Shown: positions 26,701-39,700 of the stretch, in pieces | Layout: every line of letters starts with the position of its first letter | Position numbering within the stretch: the stretch's first letter is position 1 | Assembly (NCBI RefSeq): GCF_041734735.1 | Contig: NC_134878.1 | Span: forward strand, 43,464,252 to 43,528,251 | Source of the DNA: Babylonia areolata | Taxonomy: Eukaryota > Mollusca > Gastropoda > Neogastropoda > Buccinidae | Direction of reading: 5' to 3' | DNA: 64,000 nucleotides | Notes under the pieces: model-generated | Told to the model about the DNA's origin: nothing | Databases searched by the model: none | Seen by the model: the letters and a program-made list of their open reading frames with translations, nothing else | Translations under genes and position numbers: made by a program

Positions 26701-29700
26701 GGAGCGGGAGGGAAAGGGAGAGAGGGTGCCATGCTAAAGTGAATGACTGCCATGGTTTGTGCAGAAATTGAGTGACTGGTTTCAATGGTGTGTGCAGAAA
26801 CTGTTGGTGTGGCTGAAGGGGGCGGAGGAGAAGATGGCTGACTTTCAGCCCGTGGCTTCTGAGTTCCACACCATCAAGAAACAGTGGGAAGAGCTGAAGG
26901 TAAGAAATCAGCATTTTTACTGCAGGAGTAGTTGTTTGTAGGGAGCTGAGGCAGTGGAGGAGGTGGAGGGTTAGCGTTGTAGACGAAGCCTGAGGTTGAG
27001 GGCCCAGTGTCAGATCATATTATATGTCGATATGAAGGCCTTTAGGCCTGTAAGGCCTTTTGCCTGCTGGAAATGGGGGGAAGTGAGAGCCCCCATAATT
27101 GTATAGAGAGATTTTTATAATCTAATAGTGCGCAAGGCTTATTAATGAGTAATGAAATGAGTATTGTATTTTAAGTTTTGAAAGTAAGTGCCAACACGAT
27201 TTTTCAAAGTATTCACTGTGTCCGCCGGTTGATTGTGATCGCGCCTTAATATGAGCTCGATCGCCTAATCGGGCCAGGTAGTTTTGTGACCTGTTGTGAT
27301 TCATCATCAGACACAAAACGAGAGCGCCAAGAATCGATAGACAGACAGAAAATACGAGAAAAAAACTTAGCCGTATGCAGAGCACAGGAGCAGGAGTCAA
27401 GATGCTAGTCAGGGATGCAGAGGGGAGGTAACCTATTTCGGGGGGTTATTGGCCGTAGCTGCTTTTGTTTTCTCCACATAGGCGGATAGTAGTTTGCACA
27501 GGACAGGAATCAGACCCCTGCTGGAGTCTGCACTAGTGGGTCATGGTAAGTATGTTACTTGAATATAATTTTAGGAAGAAAATTTCCTTTTTGCTGCAGG
27601 AGGAGTTGTTTGTTTTTTGTGTTTTTTTTTGTTGTTTTTTTTTTTGGGGGGGGGGGAGGTTGGGGGGGGGGGGGGTTGTATGCCGATGTATGTGGATTTA
27701 TGTATGGGTAATTAGGGCATGCTGATAATATGTGGAGGTATGAATGGGTATTTGGGGTGTGCTTATTTGCATGTGGGTGTGGATATTTGGGGTCTGTTGA
27801 TGGTATTTGGGGGCTAGAGGGTATTGGGTGTGTCAGTGCCTTTTTTCTATTTGTGCTCATGTGTGTTTTTGTGTTTAAAGTAATGGCTTCAACAGTGCAG
27901 CATTCAACTGTGGTGCAGCTGCACTGATGGGGTACAGAGTGTTGTATAGTGTGTGGGATTGTCTTTGCTGTTCAAGGTGGGTGTGGACCCAGAGTATATG
28001 GAGGTGGAATCCCTGAATATGAATTAGTTCATGTTGTTTTTTTCTTTCTTCCTCTCTTTGTCATGTAGCTGTTCAAGACCCTGAACATGAATCAATGTAC
28101 AGTTTGTTTGTTTTTTCTCCCTGTCCTTGCCATGTTGCAGTTCAAGGCCCTGAACATGAATAGATGTACGTTTGTTTTCTCCCTCTCCTCACTTTGTAGC
28201 TGTTGAAGGCCCTGAACATGAATTATTGTATGTTTTACCTCCCACTCTTTGCGGTGCAGCTGTTCAGGGCCCTGAACATGAATTAATGTACGTTTTACCT
28301 CGCTCTTCTCGGCATGTAGTTGTTCAAGGCCCGAAATATGAATTGTTGTACTTTTTTCTCTCCCTCTACACGCCATGTAGCTGTTCCAGTTCTCTGAACA
28401 TGAATTAATGTCCATTTTACCTCCCTCTCCTCGCCGTGCAGCTGTTCAGGCGGGGGTGGGCCCAAAGCACATGGATGTGTAAACCCTGAACATGGATTAA
28501 TGTATGTTTTACATCACTCTCCATGCTGTAGTGGCTGTTCAAGGCCCAGAACATGAATTAATGTACATTTTACTTCCCTCTCCTTGCCGTGTAGCTGTTC
28601 AAGGCGGGGACCCGAAGCACATGGAGGTGGAGGCCCTGAACATGTATTAATGTATGTTTTTCTCTCCCTCTCCTGGCTGTGCAGCTGCTCAAGGTGGGGG
28701 TGGACCCAAAGCACACAGATTAATGTATGTTTTACCTCAGTCTCTCTGCTGCTGTAGCTGCTCATGGCCCTGAACATGGATTAATGTATGTTTTTCTTCT
28801 CCTCGACATGCAGCTGTTCAAGGCGGGGGTGGACCCGAAACACATGGAGGTGGAGGCCCTGAACCAGCAGCTGACGGAGCTGACGAAGGACAGCAGCCCC
28901 GAGCAGGCCCTGGTGCTGAAGGAGCCCGTGGTGGAGCTGAACACACGCTGGGGGGTGCTGGTCAACGGCATCGGAGACAGACAGGTAGGTGGTGACCCGA
29001 CTGTGGGTCGCTTGTTTGTTTTGTTTTGTTTTGTTTGGTCGTTTTGTTTGGTCGCTTCCCTCACTCCCTCGCTGCTTTTGGTTTCTCTTGTGTTGCGCTG
29101 TGTGTGTGTGTGTGTGTGTGTGTGGTTCTTGTCTTTCTCTCATCTCCCTGTCTTTCTCACTCTCTGTCATTCTCTCTCTTTCTCACCTCTCTCTCTCTCT
29201 CTCTCTCTCTCGCTCTCTCTCTTTCCTTCCCTTAAGGTACAACAGGAATTCTTTGACAGCAATAAAGAAATTTAGAATTAATTTACAGTGCACAAGAAGC
29301 ACTTTTGTTCTTCAGGTTTAAGTAAGTATGTATTTCACATTTTGTTGTCGCTGCGTGATCACCATATTGGGTACTTTTGACCTCTTTCTAGGGGCCAGAG
29401 GCCTGAAGATTAAAGTTTTTGTTCTTGTTCTTGTTCTCTTTCTCTCTCTCTTAGCTCTCTCTCTCACTTGAAGCTCTCTCTTTCAAATTTTTGTCTTGCT
29501 CTTCCCTCTCTGTGTATCTCTCTCTGTCTCTCTCTGTATCTGTCTCCCTGTCTCTCTATCTTGTATCTGCCTTTCTCATCTTACCATTATCTTCCTCATC
29601 TCTGTCTCTCTCTCTCTCTGTCTCTCTGTGTCTCTCGTCTCTTTCTCTGCTGTCTGTCTTACTCATGATCACTCATATTCTGGTTTTCCTGCTTTCTCAG

Positions 29701-29710
29701 TATAGTAAAC

Positions 29711-29765
<55 letters not shown>

Positions 29766-30533
29766 CTGTGTGTGTGTTTGGGAGTGGGAGAAAATATTGG
29801 TGGTCAAGTAGTAGTCACTCCTGCAGTGTCCTGTCTCTTTCTCTCAAGTCTCTGAATGTGAGGCGAGTGTGTCTGTCTGAGTGTCTCTTCCTTCTGCCTG
29901 TCTGTCTCTTGAAGCGCTGACAGTGCTTTTTATTTTATTTTATTTTTTTTTTTTTTAATGCTTGTCCATGATGTGGTTATTTTGCTAGAGAGAAATTGGA
30001 AAAGATGCTGTCAATTTTTTGGGCCACCCTGTGTGCATGGATCCTGCACAGCATGCTTGAATGTCTTTGATTTTAGTGACATTGCCACAGTGTCTTTCAT
30101 TTCATTTGGCAGCTTTATGATTTGTGCGTGAAAGTATTAAGGTGTGAAACATATTAAGAATAAAAATCTTCAGCGTTTGTTAGCTTTATGGTTTGTGGAT
30201 GTAAATTAGACAGATTAAGAATTCCATCTTCAGCGTTTGAATTCATCCAGGGTGCATTTTTGTGAAAATACGTTTTGCAGGCATGTCTTCCATTGGTGAA
30301 TTTCATTGTCACTTGTGCACAGAAGTACTGACTTACTGGTGAGAGCACAGCCAAACATATGCTTTTAAGTATGTATTTTTTTTAACACACACTCACACAC
30401 ACAAGCAGGCAGGCATGCCACACATGCAAGCATGCGTACATATGAGCAGCACTCAAATACATGCTCATGTGTATGCACATGCATGCATGCGCACACACAC
30501 ACACACTCATACACATGCGTACACTCCCCCCAC

Positions 30534-30580
<47 letters not shown>

Positions 30581-30884
30581 CTTTATTGTTGTCTATAAAA
30601 CCTTTCATTTACGGTTTTCATGACAAATAAATATTCTGATTCACACACACACACACACACACATGCTAACATGCATATCCATGGAAAATGTGCCTGAAGC
30701 CACAAATATTTGCATGCAATTCTACTGTTGCTTACAAACAGACTTACTGGTACTTACTTATTGGTGACAGCACAGCCAAATACATGCCCATAAGTATGTG
30801 GGTTTTTTTCACACACAAGCAAGCAGGCAGGCATGCCACACATGCTAGCACACACACACATGAGCAGTTATGCATAATACATCA

Positions 30885-30924
<40 letters not shown>

Positions 30925-31272
30925 GTCTAATATCACTCAAAGTGAAAAGATGTTAGATTAAAGAAAAAAAAACACCTCCCTCCCTCCACCACCCCCCCTC
31001 GCCACACACACATGCATTCCCATAAAAAGAGCCCTAGGCCATAGATATTTGCATGCATGGGTATGTGCAAACATTCCAGAAGCACAGAACGAAAAGTCAG
31101 TATATATATATATATATCACAGACAGCTGTAATCAATAAATGCTGATGAGAAGGACAAAGTGCTACTGATTTCAAGTTGTATAGTTTGAGGGACTGAGAG
31201 TCAGTATACTTGTTTGGCGCTTAAATGGTGTGCATGTTTATTTTGGGGCACTCTTAATGACCATCACTTGTC

Positions 31273-31323
<51 letters not shown>

Positions 31324-32375
31324 GCATGCACTGCCTTATTGTCTCTCCTTTTTTTCCAATGCCCCCACTCCCACCCCCTCCTCCCAGCTCTATCTTTTTC
31401 TGCTTGAAATAGGACTTCTACCTATAAATACTAACATTGTCAAAAACTATAAACTTTGATACTTGAGTCATTGGAAGCTGGTATCCTCCTGGACTCTGTC
31501 ATTATCGAGCACCTGTGTGCTTTCTGTGCACGCTGCTTGAATGGAACGCAGCAGAATAGAGCGGTTTTCCTTTGTGTTCGACAGCGAGACCTCCAGATGG
31601 CGCTGCTGTCGGCAGGTCAGTTTGACCACGCTTTCAAGGAACTGCAGAAATGGATGGACAGCGTTTCAGCCACACTGGATGAGGTGGAGCCCATCTACGG
31701 TGACCCCAAAATGGTGGAGATTGAGTTGGCCAAACTGAGGGTATGTCAGAACAAAAATGGTCGGTTGGTTTGCATCTCTGATGCTTGTAAACAGCCAGTG
31801 ATGAGATACACTCACACATCACCTTGATTTTTATCCTGTGTCCAACCTCACCAGGGAGCCTGGATATCCACTTTGTCTTCTCCACCCATCTGCTCCGTCC
31901 TCATGCACACATGCACACACAGTCATACACTTGCCCTGTTTCATGCATACTTAAAAATACATACACAACACACATACATGATTCTGCTGAAGGAATAGTG
32001 ACATTGGATCATGCAGAATAACAGTGTGACAGGAATGACATCACACACAACTGTTTGACTGTGGAGGTCAATACAGTTGCTGCTTGAGCGACATATGTGC
32101 AACCACAGATTATGTAGAATGACATCAGAGTTCAGTGAAGGCTCATGAGGTTTGCATCGCACACAGGTGAAAGGACATCACCACTGACTATGTGCAATAT
32201 GTGTGTGACCACAGATAGTATAAAATGACATCATAATTCACTGTACTATCAGAATGACAACACAACATAGGATTTGTAAGGACATCATCACTGACTGTAT
32301 GTGAAACGTGTGTGATCACAAATTCTCGAGACTTGTCCTCTCACACTTCTCCATACAGTATATCAGACTGACATA

Positions 32376-32420
<45 letters not shown>

Positions 32421-35400
32421 CTGCACAGACATCACCGCTGACTGCCATACGTGTGTGTGTGTGGCGGCACAGATTGTGCAGAACGACATCACCGCTCACC
32501 AGGAAAGCGTGGACTCGATGGGAGAGGAGGCTCAGCGCCTGATGGGGGTGGAGGGGGCGGTGGAGGCGCAGGGGCTGAAGGGGAAGATGGAGGAGATGAA
32601 CGTAGTGTGGGAGGACATCCAGGGCAAGTCCCGCAGCAAACAGGACATGTTGGAGGACGCCCTCAGAGAGGTGGGTTGCCTCATCATGTGTGTGATGGGG
32701 AACAGAGTGTGTTTTGGATGGTACCCAGAGCAGTTTTCTGGATTGAGTGCTATGCAAGTATCCATTATTATCAGTAGTGGTTGTCGCATAACATGTTCCT
32801 AGGTAGGTCACCTCATCACATGTATGATGGAGAATAGAGCATGTTTTGGAAAGCTCCCAGAGCAGTTTACTGGATTGAGTGCTATATAAATATCCATTAT
32901 TATCAGTAGTAGTTGTAGCATGACATGGCCCTGAAGGCAGTTGTGGGGAGGATGGTGATGAAGAGGTTTTGGTTTTAAGGGTTTGGCTGTAGGAAAATGT
33001 TATAGAATGAATGAATATGGTGGATTATAAATTGTTTATGATAGTAGTCGTGTTTCTGACAAAGCAAGCTGTGATCTTTAAACATTCTGATTGTTGCATG
33101 GGATAAAATGAATGGCATTGAAATTAGAAAAATTAATGAATTGATAAATGGATGTTAAAATGGAATCATAGTCGACCAAGAAAGCACATCTGAGGCTACT
33201 CGGAGAAAAAAGTGAGCATGGTAATATTTTAGGATAGGTGACTCAAGAAACTGGAGCTTGTGCAGATGCGATCAGAATTGAATGTCAGAAATAAGTTGAC
33301 ACCTGATTACAAGAGACCTGAGCATACACAGATAAAATTGAACAAAAACATTTTGAAAAATTGACTCTCTACATAATTAGACAGGTATATCCAAACTGTA
33401 CAGACACACATCCAGATAAAAACGCATGAGGTTCAGTCTGCACAGGACATTGTTCATCAGTTGTTGTCCTCCTGTCCCCATCCCCCTGCAGGCCCAGGGC
33501 TTCACGGGAGAGCTTCAGGATGTTCTGATGAAGATCAACGACCTGGAGAGTCAGCTCATCACCTCCAAGCCTGTCGGGGGTCTGCCGGAGACTGCCAAGG
33601 AACAGCTGGACAAATTCATGGTACGTTCAGTAAATGATAATGGTGCAGGCTGACGCTCACAACCTCCCAGGCAGGGAGCTTGTGGCATTTATGTTAAGAA
33701 GTTATATGCACACGAACAAGCGTGCATCAAGTATACCATACATGAACAAGTGTTTGCCACACAGACATGCAAACACATATGCACACACAATAATTTTAAG
33801 ATAAAAGAAACAATGCTTTAGCTTCTGTTGTTTTTTTTCCCTCTGGTCTCAAGTAGCATAAAAAGATGTAATACACTGATATAAAACATTTAAGCAAGAA
33901 TTTTAAAAATCATGTCTTTATTTGGTTTAGCTAGAAATGCAGTGGTTTCTATGGGCATACATGGGGTGCAGGATGTATGTGGATCATTATTTTTCTCAGT
34001 TAAAGATACCAAGCCAAATGAAACGTCGACAGAAGTGTTGACAGTGGTGCAGGATGTGTGTGGATGATTATTTTTCTCAGTTAAAGATATCAAACGAAAT
34101 GTTGACACAAATGTTGACAGGTGTTGACAATGGTGCAGGATGTATGTGGATGAGTATATTTCTCAGTTGAAGACATCCATCCGAATTAAACATGGACACA
34201 TATGTTGACAAGTGTTGACAGTGATGCAGGATGTGTGTGGATAATTATATTTTTTTGTTAAAGATATCCAGCTGAAAGAAACATGGACACACGTGTTGAC
34301 AAGTGTTGACAATGGTGCAGGATGTGTACGGGGCCCTGGAGAAGCTGGAGCCGGACGTGGACAGCCTGACAGCCATGGGGGAGAAGCTGTGCGGCAAGAG
34401 CTCAGGTCGCGCCTTGGCCAATCTCCGCCAGACCCTCGCCAACCTCCACCAACGATGGGACCACGTCCGCAACCGCGCCCAGGACAGGAAGGTGATGATG
34501 GTGACGATGACTGTGATGTTAAGAAATGTACTTGTTTAGTGCAAAATCTTGTGCAGAAACGAATCAAAGCGTATATATGGGACTCGAGTCCTTGGACACT
34601 GGCTTCCTAGTCTGGTGCTTTACCACTGGGCCACCACTTTAGACTTGGATGTTCTTGATGTTTGTTTTTCTGCATCTTTTTTTTTCCTTTTTTTTTTTTT
34701 TTAACCAAGTTGATGAAAAGTGTTGAGTAACAGTTTTGCCCTTGGCATGTACTGTAAGGGGTAAATGTTGATGTTAATAGTTTGTGTAATGTGTTGTGCT
34801 TTTGCCAGCGAAGGAAAGGTAGGTAGAAAGTGATGGTGTGTTGTTGGTGTTGTTCTTTTGTGGTTTTCGTCATCCTCACCTGGTTTCTTTTGTTGTTGTG
34901 GTATTGTTTGTCAATGTGCTTTTTGCAAACGTTTATACATTTCTTATAGAAGTTTTCTTTTGCTAGTTTTTTGTTGTTGTTAATACATTTTTCTCATGGC
35001 ATTTCCTTTCATTTTTTTTTCATATATGCATATATATAGATATATGTATATTGGAGGCACGGTTGCAGAATGGTTAAGGTGTTAGACTTGTGATCCAGTG
35101 GTCAGGGTTTGATCCCCTGTTTTCAACCTGGTGTTGTGTCCTTGGGAAAGGCATTTTACTCTGATTTTCCTCATTCCACCCACCCATGTGTAAACGGGTA
35201 CCTGACCTCGGTTGGGGAAGGTAAAAACAGCGGAAGGAGAGGATTGGGCCATGCCTTATTATGTCAAGCTTTAGACACAGTGGATATGAATACAATACAG
35301 AATATGTTCATGTTATTCTGTCTTACCAGTGCCCTTGGTGCATTGCACATGTATGTGAACACAAACATGCACGCACGTTTGGGAACATAAACACTGAAGC

Positions 35401-36665
35401 ACATACACAAACCATCCTGTCAGGACATTAACTCTCTCCTACATAAAACACATTCGGATTCAGACACGGAATGGAAAAGCATTTTCCAAAAATAAAAATC
35501 CATCACATGCTGTACATGTGATTTGTTGATTAGCCAAGCAGAATGTGCTATTCTTGGTCACTCCACAGCCGAATGGTATGATTGGCCAGTCTGTCATATG
35601 TGGCCTGTGTCGCATACACGCTGACACAGTCAATGACCGGTCGCCTGCTCGTGAGCTGGTCTGTTAGCAAATGGCATCTGAAGCAGGTTCTTCTCAAAAT
35701 ATTGCGGAGCAAACAAGGCGAAGTACTTGAAATGCTACAAACTGAAGGGTTGGACATCGAAAAGGTGGATGATGACTGAAAAGAAAGTGAATTAATTGCA
35801 GAAAGTGAGCATGGGTATGGTGATTCGGGGTGAAAAATTGGCATTATTTTCTACATAATGGCAAAACTGTAAAAATAAGATGAGAAATTTGATTTTTTAA
35901 AAATTTTTATTAATAGCCCAATACATGATAAACCATGTCTGAAAGTTACATTTTCTTGCCCTATATTTAGTGGGTTTTTTTTTAAATTTCTTCCAAACCC
36001 TTACAAATGGGCCAAGCAAGAGAGAAAACTTGCCATCCCAAGTGAGTTAAGTACAGCTTCCCTTATCTCCTTCTCTCCCCAGCATCCAGTGATCTCTCCC
36101 CCCCCCCCCCCCCCCCCGCCCCCCGTAGCCATTAAAACCTTTGACTGCTGATGACGAGAATGTTCGTAAGTGATGGCTGTCGTCTCACTGTGACTAGAGT
36201 TGACCTTACAGGTCAGGATGTCAGGTATAATTCCTTATTTGGACTTCATGGGATTATATTATTTTTGTTCCACAAAAATCAGTTCCCCCTGTAAAAAGTC
36301 CCCAGAATGGAGTCATTGCACTTGCGATTCATGCAACACCAATCTCATTTCACAGAGGTTCACAGTTAAGAGATTGATTGGTGCATTTGATGCTGATGCA
36401 GTGTCCACACGCTCAGAGAACACCTGCAGACATGATTAGGTAGGGGTCAGCTGACTGAGCCCTGTGTTGCGTTGCTGCAGACCAAGCTGGAAGACGCTGT
36501 GAACAAGGCGGGCAACTTCCACGAGGAGCACAACAAGTTCATCGCCTGGCTGACGGAGACGGAGAAGACTCTGAACAACCTGCAGCCTGTCAGCCGTCTG
36601 GTGGACAAAGTCACTGCTCAGATTGAAGACCACAAGGTGAGAGGAATGTTGGCTGGATGTGTGCA

Positions 36666-36706
<41 letters not shown>

Positions 36707-36749
36707 ATATGCTAATTAAATCTCATGCATTTTGTGTGGAGGTGGATGT

Positions 36750-36799
<50 letters not shown>

Positions 36800-39700
36800 T
36801 CAGAACTTAGCATGGAGATGCAAGACAGAGGAGATGGATGTCCAGACGATCAAAGATGTGTCGATCAAAAAACCATGCATACATTTCTTTGGCATTCTTG
36901 GATATCATCTGCTCCAGCTGACAGTAGTTTCCACACATTCACACATTGACACACTGTGCCTGCTGGTCATTATCTGACTGCCAGCAGAAATTGAAACCAA
37001 CTGCCAGACACGTGATCTCTGAAGTCTCCCTTTCCTGTGTTGTCAGCAGTTTTGCAAGTGGGCTGGTAATACTGTGATCATTTGTACTCACACAGACACC
37101 TCTCCCTGTAGGAATTCCAGGGGCCTGTTCAGTATAAGGCTAGACATTACAGTCAGATAACAACTTTTTTTTCTCTCCAACAATATCTCCTTTTTTTTCT
37201 TTTTTTTCCTTTTTTTTGTCTGCTAGGTGTATCATCACTTGAGGATCACAGAAAAAGTTTCTTAGATTTCTGTGAATACCTGTTGCTATAGAAACAAATC
37301 AAAATGGCCGCCAAACAATGTATCAAAGAAATCAGGTTTGTGGTCCATGTGGTGCATGCAAACATTTTTTTTTGTTATGTGGACTTGGTACACAATGACA
37401 TTATCTTCATTTTCACATGAGATTGTGTTGATTCTTTAATTATTGTATTTTTTATAATTTTGTTTAAATTTTGGGTATTGCGAAATCCTCAAAATTTACA
37501 GTGGGTAAAACGATTGAAACCACTATGAATTAAAACCCAGAGAATATTTTCATACATACTCATGACAAAACTTCAATAACATGTTATAAAACAGTCATGC
37601 AAAGTCTTATGGTTGTAGGTTTACTCATCATTAAGCAAGTCCAAGGTATGTTGTCAAGGCCAGAAACTTGACGACTTGAATCAAAATTGAACAAAATAAA
37701 CACTTCCGTGATTCAGCAAGCAATCCTTATTGGCAATTTTTTCATTGTTAAAGACACCTTTACAGTGGAAAAACTCATGCATATGATAGAAGAGATGTTC
37801 AAGAATCAAAATCCATCAAAAACCCAAATCATAAAAAAATCATCATTTTGGTCTCTTTTGCACTGCCGTGTTCCCTCATAAATAGCATCTCTACTTTATG
37901 GAAATTCTGTGACAAATTTCTTCTTTTCTATCACTCTAATAGTTTCTTGCCTTTTCCTTTTCTTTCTGTTCCTCTCTTCATTTTTTTTTTCTGCCTTTCT
38001 GGTCCAGTTACCCTTTTTTTTTCTTGTTGTTGGCAGACATACTCCATTTACATGGGTGTTTTCTTCTTTCTTTTTTTTCAAGGTTCTGTGAGATAGAAGA
38101 CTGTTTTTAGCCATGCTATGGCCTGTATGGCCAACTGCGCTTAAAAGCAGCAGTGAAAAAATAAATAGAATGTGAGCCATGTCCACATGTGTGTGTGTGT
38201 GTGGTGCAGGTGCTGCAGAAGGACATCAGTTATTGACAGTGTTTTTAGCTTAAAAGCAACAGTGAAAAATGAACGGATTGTGACAGGTGCAATAGCCGAA
38301 TAGTTAAAGCATTGGACTTTCAATCTGAGGGTCCCGGGTTTGAATCTCGGTAACGGCACTTGGTGGCTAAAGGGTGGAGATTTTTCCGATCTCCTAGGTC
38401 AACGTATGTGCAGACCTACCAGTGTCTCAACCCACTTCGTGTGCATACACAAGCAAAAAATCAAATACGCACGTTAAGGATCCTGTAATCCATGTCAGTG
38501 TTTGGTGGGTTTATGGAAAAGAATATACCCAGCATGCACACCCCCGAAAACGGATTATGGCTGCCTATGTAGTGGGGTAAAAACGGTCATACATGTAAAA
38601 GCCCACTCATGTACATACGAGTCAACGTGGGAGTTGCAGCCCAGGAACGCAGAAGAAGAAGAACAACAACAGATTGTGAGCTATATCCACGTGTGTGTGT
38701 GTGTGTGTGTGGTGCAGGTGCTGCAGAAGGACATCAGCAGTCACAGGGAGGCCATGGTGGCCCTGGACAAGCTGGGCACCCACCTGAAGTACTTCAGCCA
38801 GAAGCAGGACGTCATCCTCATCAAAAACCTGCTGTCCTCCGTGCAGCACCGCTGGGAGAAGATCGTGTCGCGCAGCGCCGAGAGGACACGGCACCTGGAG
38901 CGGGGCTACAAGGAGGCCAGACAGGTGGGCTGGCTTGTCTGCTGGCTTCTGGATGGGGATGTGTATTTTGTTTTGTTTGTATTCTGTGCGGGGTATTTTT
39001 GTATCAGTATGTATTTGTATTTGTATTTCTTTTTATCACAACAGATTTCTCTGTGTGAAATTCGGGCTGATCTTCCCCAGGGAGAGCACATCGCTACACT
39101 ACAGCACCACCCATTTTTTTTGGTATTTTTTCATGCGTGCAGTTTTATTTGTTTTTTTCTATCCAAGTGGATTTTTCTACAGAATTTTGCCAGGAACAAC
39201 TTTTGTTGCTGTGGGTTCTTTTATGTGCGCACAGTGCATGCTGCTCAATGTACCTTGGTTTATCATCTCATCCCAATGACTAGCATCCAGACCACCACTC
39301 AAGGTCTAGTGGAGGGGGAGAAAATATCGGCGGCTGAGCTGTAATTCGAACCGGCGCGCTCAGATTCTCTCGCTTCCTAGGCGGACGCGTTACCTCTAAG
39401 CCATCACTCCACACACATGTATGTACACCGTTTCAGTGGTGTTGTCACACTGCTCATCCCGGATCATTTTGTTTGTTTGTCTTCTTGTTGATTCTTTGTG
39501 GGGCATTTTTGGATCATTCCGTACTCCGTTACTGTGGTGTTGTTCTCACACTGCTGATCCCAAATCCTTCCATACACAGCTGTACTGAAGATTGTGGGCT
39601 GCAGATACTGCACCAGCATCCCACAGGGAACCCTCGATGTTAGGTTCTCAGGAGAGCACACAGTTGAAGAGAATTTTGCACTGCTGGTGAATCTTTTTGG

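Larger units (their letters stand above)
28985..31584 (+). other. Intron 22: low-complexity rich
   Basis: Repeat R1, (TC)n, poly-T, (CA)n. 30275-30430 and 30725-30850 are related (TTGGTGA(A/C)A(G), AAGCAGGCAGGCATGCCACA), as are TTCAGCGTTTG segments at 30168 and 30230. No exon seen. Confidence 0.65.
34646..36480 (+). other. Intron 26 remainder
   Basis: SINE D at 35052, R3 antisense at 36130, a run of about 20 C at 36102-36121. The rest is unique and AT-rich. Confidence 0.6.

Noticed and set aside
26764-26797. Upstream acceptor as the main start of exon 21
   Set aside because: Using it would make the block 120 codons and break the 109-codon register; kept only as an alternative.
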